From Trichobilharzia szidati (lineage: Eukaryota; Platyhelminthes; Trematoda; Strigeidida; Schistosomatidae): 64,000 nucleotides of DNA. The stretch lies in the NCBI GenBank assembly GCA_944472155.2, contig OX235272.1, positions 13,934,354 through 13,998,353 on the forward strand. Reading direction: 5' to 3'. Below, in pieces: positions 60,540 to 64,000 of the stretch. The position numbers and the translations under genes are program-made. The notes under the pieces are model-generated. The model was not told the origin of the DNA, ran no database searches, and saw only the letters and a list, made by a program, of their open reading frames with translations. Position 1 is the stretch's first letter; the number at the start of each line of letters is the position of its first letter.

Positions 60540-60697
60540 CTGTTAGAGATGAAATTTTTTTTCAAAAAAGAAGAAACACAACAGTGTTTTAGTGTGTGAG
60601 TGTGAAAATGCACATAAAAGAAAGAAAGCAAGAAATCTTCATACGAAACACAAATCACTTATAGACATAAATAATATTGTATTTGTATACATTTTAG

Positions 60698-60899
60698 TAA
60701 AACTGAGATTGATAAAATTCCAACGGTTTGTTCACTAGACGAGGTTGAATCTGGTACATACAATTTAGCATTACTGAAGTGTTTGGCTGGAAGACAACCA
60801 GATGGTGGTAAAATAGAATTAAAAATGCAACAAGCCTATCCATATTGGGACAAACACACCTGGATTATAACTCGCCATATCCTTTTGCCATCCAAGTAA
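60698..60899 (+). CDS. Unrecognised exon-like open stretch, plus strand
   Basis: A 66-codon open frame ending in TAA follows an acceptor-like tgtatacattttag (ending at 60697). It reads KTEIDKIPTVCSLDEVESGT, YNLALLKCLAGRQPDGGKIE, LKMQQAYPYWDKHTWIITRH and ILLPSK. The composition looks coding-like (no low complexity, balanced residues), and it does not match any repeat family in this window. It could be the last exon of a plus-strand gene nested in a HEATR5 intron, a retrocopy fragment, or a transposon piece. I do not recognise the family and assign no function. Confidence 0.35.
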
Positions 60900-60989
60900 C
60901 TCTTGCTAAGAATCGGAGTAGAAGAGTTCAGCAGAGAATCAAAAAATTGGTTCAGTCAATCAAATAATTATCCTAAAGATTTTATTATT

Positions 60990-61590
60990 GATGAAAAGAT
61001 ATTTAAAAAGTGAAGATAAGGATGCATTAAAATCTGTTGATAAGAATTGGCTTTGTACTGTGGAGTGTAATTTCTTATCGCAAAGAAACTTTGGATGAAA
61101 TAAAGACAATAATCCTTAACAATCATGACATAAGAGTGAATTTTCATAAATCGAACCCCTTACACTAATCAGTAGTAGAGGTTAAGGATAAAATGGAAAA
61201 AGACAACCAAAGGAATTGCGTATACCAAATAAAATCACGGGAGGGGGTGATTGTGATCCTGTATATGTAGGAAAATCTTCCAGATAGGTGGATGTAATTT
61301 TAAAAGAACATGAACAATGACTCAAAAGTAGTGCTGCTTTCAAAGACCACTCTCTGTAAATTTGAAGAAGCAAATCACAAAACAAATCAGCAATTGTACT
61401 ACACTTGATGGAAACGCGACATAAGATTGTTTTTGATAGAACCGAGGTTCTACAGAAAAGTTTTGGTTCATATAAAGAAAGACTGATTGCAGAGGTTGCA
61501 TGAATCCCAGAGGTTTGAAAAGATGTGTCGCTGTAATGTTAACTGATGCATGGTATATCCTGATCAATGAATAATGGATAAGAATCACTA
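60990..61590 (+). repeat. PLE-like GIY-YIG remnant
   Basis: Across frames the plus strand reads ETLDEIKTIILNNHDIRVNF, EVKDKMEKDNQRNCVYQIK, CDPVYVGKSS, ILKEHEQ, LKSSAAFKDHS and RTEVLQKSFGSYKERLIAEV. VY-I...VYVGK-SR...LKEHE...H matches a GIY-YIG domain of a PLE type unlike the others here. Many stops. Confidence 0.55.
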
Positions 61591-61597
61591 ACTCCCT

Positions 61598-62485
61598 TGC
61601 TTAATTATTATTATTATTTCCTTTAATTCCTAGAGAAACATAGGGCTTCAGCCGTGCGTCTCCATTGCGTTCGGTTCTCTCCTAGAGTCTTCACCTGGCT
61701 CCACGTCTGCCCACACACTTTCATCTCCTCTTCACATCACCTCCTACAAGTCACCCACCCTCGAACTGACGACCAACTCGCCGATTCCCTTTCATTCGGA
61801 GGCTACTCGAGCAATGGCTTGTCTAGTGATGTCACTCACTTGATGGTTTGTTTCCTCAGAGTATGGCCAGCCAGCCAATCCATCTCCATTTCTTCCTGCC
61901 TGCTTATTTGTTTCACAATCGGTTCCTGCTGTGTTGGTTGGTTCGCTCATTGCCAGAGATCCCTCTCTGTTGCTGATCTCTTCTGGCCGGCCGGCCATCT
62001 GATCTTGAGTGGTATTGAGCGAAGACAACTAGCTGTTGATGAAGGTGTGTAGTTTGTAGTTGAAACGATGCTTCTCAGGTAGGTAGGTCGGTTGGTGAAG
62101 GAGGTTGTTTCTTTCAGGTTCCTCCCATTTATGCTTATCATTGTCTGTTGTTGTTGTTGCTGTTGGTGGTGTTGGTGTTGGTGTTGGCCAGGAATCTTCA
62201 TCACCTCTGTTTTCTCAATGTTCACCTGAAGGAAGTTCTATCTTCTCCGGATGCTTCTTCTGCCAACTTGTTGCTTTTCGCTTGCATATCTTCCAGTTTG
62301 TTGGAAATCAGACATATATATATCATCGGCGAAGTCCAGATCCTACAAGTTTTTTATGTGAGTCCATTTTATGCCTGTTTCCTCATTGCCCACTGTTTGT
62401 CGCATTATCCAGTCTACTGCAATCAGGAAAATCATTGGCGACAGTAGACAGCCTTGTCTTACTCCTGTCCTCACTTCGAAGGACA
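61598..62485 (-). mobile_element. RTE-A 3' fragment up to the RT box
   Basis: Reverse copy of the segment at 21760-22770 and 59400-60130: 3' signature at 61630, ASCLRSIPLKIRWPAGQKRS and INGRNLKETTSFTNRPTYL in minus frames, ending where tcttactcctgtcctcactt marks the RT GVRQG region. Confidence 0.8.
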
Positions 62486-62499
62486 TATCAGAACAGAAC

Positions 62500-62680
62500 A
62501 TATCAAGTCTGCTACGAAACTCGTGGAACCCGAATAGGAAACGACGAGTTAGGTGTGATGTAGAGTTATGGATTCAGTTAGAAAAACAACAACAACAACA
62601 GAGGATAGAATACAACAGGTATATGTTCCTGAAACTCTATGCTCTACCTAAAGGTACCCAAGGGACGAATAATACAACAC
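62500..62680 (+). repeat. RTE 3' end fragment
   Basis: gaaactcgtggaacccgaat, ggaaacgacgagttagg, then ctatgctctacctaaaggta and acccaagggacgaataat. Diverged. Confidence 0.5.
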
Positions 62681-62754
62681 AATTTCGTCATCTAATCATT
62701 GTGTTATGAATAACCATACTTATTGACTGACTCATTAAGCAGGCTTACAACATC

Positions 62755-63045
62755 TGACTGGTTGAGTTTCAACGCAGAACTTTGCACAGAAGTGTAGCCG
62801 TTGTTCACCTTACCACACTTCATGTAGAACACAAAGGTGTAAAAAAAGGAAATTCAAAAGAACTCTAATGTGGGAGAAAGAACAATAACATAGAAAAACA
62901 TGGAGATTTAATGAGTCTGAAAGACAACAAACAGTGGGGATGTATCTATGCCAAGAGTCTTAAAGCATTAGTATCAGGCATCTAGAGGACGCCCAACCAG
63001 CCAAGTTATAGTCTCTACTACACCTCTGTGTACTTGGCTAAATAT
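62755..63045 (-). repeat. RTE-B degenerate 3' fragment
   Basis: Reverse words: tttcaacgcagaactttgca, accacacttcatgtagaaca, gaggacgcccaaccagcc. Strongly decayed. Confidence 0.5.
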
Positions 63046-63221
63046 GATCGTTGAGCTTAATTATTATTGTTTAAAAAGTTTGATTAATATGCCTTTCGTT
63101 TAGTTGATGGAACAAATAATTGTTAATAACAAACTATCTCCCTCTCTCTCTTTCTCCTTAATTTCCCCTATTGTCTACACAAATCATTCTTGTTTTCTCG
63201 TCTTCCTCTTCGTCAGTATCC

Positions 63222-63870
63222 GTCTGTCTGTTTTCGAGATAGAACTTTACACATATGTGCACCAGTTCAAGCCGCCACACTCCCTCCATGTACCACACAA
63301 AGCAACAGAAGAAAATAGAAGAAATGCATATTGAAGACAGTAAACAGAGGTGTGAGACAAAGGAATAGTAATAACGAAGAACAAAACAGTTTCATTGGAA
63401 ATCATAAGTCACAAGGAGTGGATGCATCTGCACCGACCAGCCATTGAGAACGATTTTGAGCTAGCCATGTCACCAATCGTTTCCAACCATTGATTTTTAC
63501 CGTCATCCCGAGGACCCCAACCAGTCAGGAAGTCAGTCTACACCTTCCTACGTGGCTGGCTGGCTGGCTTAAACTAACTGTTGTAGATTTCATTGACTGA
63601 TGAAGCCATGTTTTGGTTTGACCATCACTGGCTAGCTCTTTTCCAGCCTGACCAATCCTATATCAGCTAACGTTGCCCATTGTCAAGGAAGGCGATGGCT
63701 AGGCATTCATTCGTAACACATGTCCTAACCATCTCAGTCGATGTAATTTCACAGTTTTGTCGATTGATTTCTCTTCCCACCTACCTAGCACTCGACCGAT
63801 GCCTCACCTGAATATTGCTCACCTTATTATACCACTTCACACGGGAGATATCGTCAATATCCAGAGAGAG
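63222..63870 (-). mobile_element. RTE-B 3' fragment
   Basis: From gtctgtctgttttcgagata (3' tail) through gagaacgattttgagctagc and ccaaccagtcaggaagtcag to gcctcacctgaatattgctc. Very close to 26190-26800. Confidence 0.72.
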
Positions 63871-64000
63871 TAGTTAGTTAATGCACCGCCCACAATTTGC
63901 ACTTAGTTACCTAACGTCGCCAAAATAAAACCAGCCGCCTTATTCATCACCACCAGTGTGTCACCAACATTTCAACACATATAATCTAATTGACAGTGCG
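63871..64000. other. Window end, unassigned
   Basis: No feature recognised. Confidence 0.3.

Noticed and set aside
1..64000. CRISPR arrays, bacterial operons or viral genes
   Set aside because: No regularly spaced repeats and no such genes; splice sites, SINEs and non-LTR elements indicate a eukaryotic nuclear genome.
60540..64000. Further upstream HEATR5 exon in the last 3.4 kb
   Set aside because: No minus-strand segment with HEATR5 motifs and matching phase was found; the region is RTE, PLE and unassigned sequence.

Overview
The window looks like part of a schistosome-type flatworm nuclear genome. It is AT-rich and has tRNA-derived SINEs carrying hammerhead-ribozyme sequences (as in the Schistosoma Sm-alpha family), RTE-like and CR1-like non-LTR retrotransposons, and many Penelope-like elements (PLEs) with GIY-YIG domains. 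I cannot name the species from the sequence.

I recognise one conserved host gene. It lies on the minus strand and encodes a HEATR5 (HEATR5B/p200-type) HEAT-repeat protein. Six exons run from 60539 down to 2744: 60370-60539, 44725-45117, 15113-15408, 13300-13670, 9422-10021 and 2744-about 3259. Splice sites and reading phase agree at every junction, giving about 2.35 kb of coding sequence (782 codons) from the middle to C-terminal part of the protein. Both gene ends lie outside the window. The introns span 1.4 to 29.3 kb and consist mostly of transposon debris.

Layout. 0-15 kb holds a CR1 fragment, hammerhead SINEs, a SINE/PLE composite insertion with a 12-bp target-site duplication (TSD), a 28S rRNA pseudogene fragment (about 7.6-8.0 kb), a fold-back PLE (10.2-11.2 kb), and an intronic sense-strand hammerhead with an intact core (13812-13857). 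15-31 kb holds PLE, RTE-A, RTE-B and SINE fragments, including a PLE nested in an RTE-B copy with a 12-bp TSD. 31-47 kb is similar, with the largest CR1 copy (41.8-43.2 kb), a PLE reverse-transcriptase core (40.3-41.2 kb) and an internally deleted RTE (37.2-37.9 kb). 47-64 kb holds a head-on pair of PLE copies (48.4-52.8 kb), a second copy of the same fold-back PLE (53.6-54.6 kb), the best preserved PLE 3' half (56.5-57.7 kb, 13-bp TSD), a nearly perfect 194-bp palindrome (57761-58172), and RTE fragments.

The most interesting signal is the set of inverted-terminus PLE structures. Two unlinked copies share the same internal inversion junction, which suggests that the fold-back form was itself propagated. 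The second is a self-cleaving-ribozyme motif in sense orientation about 147 nt upstream of a HEATR5 exon. Family names RTE-A/B/C and SINE-A/B/C/D are my working labels. All protein families were recognised by eye from translated motifs; no database search was run.
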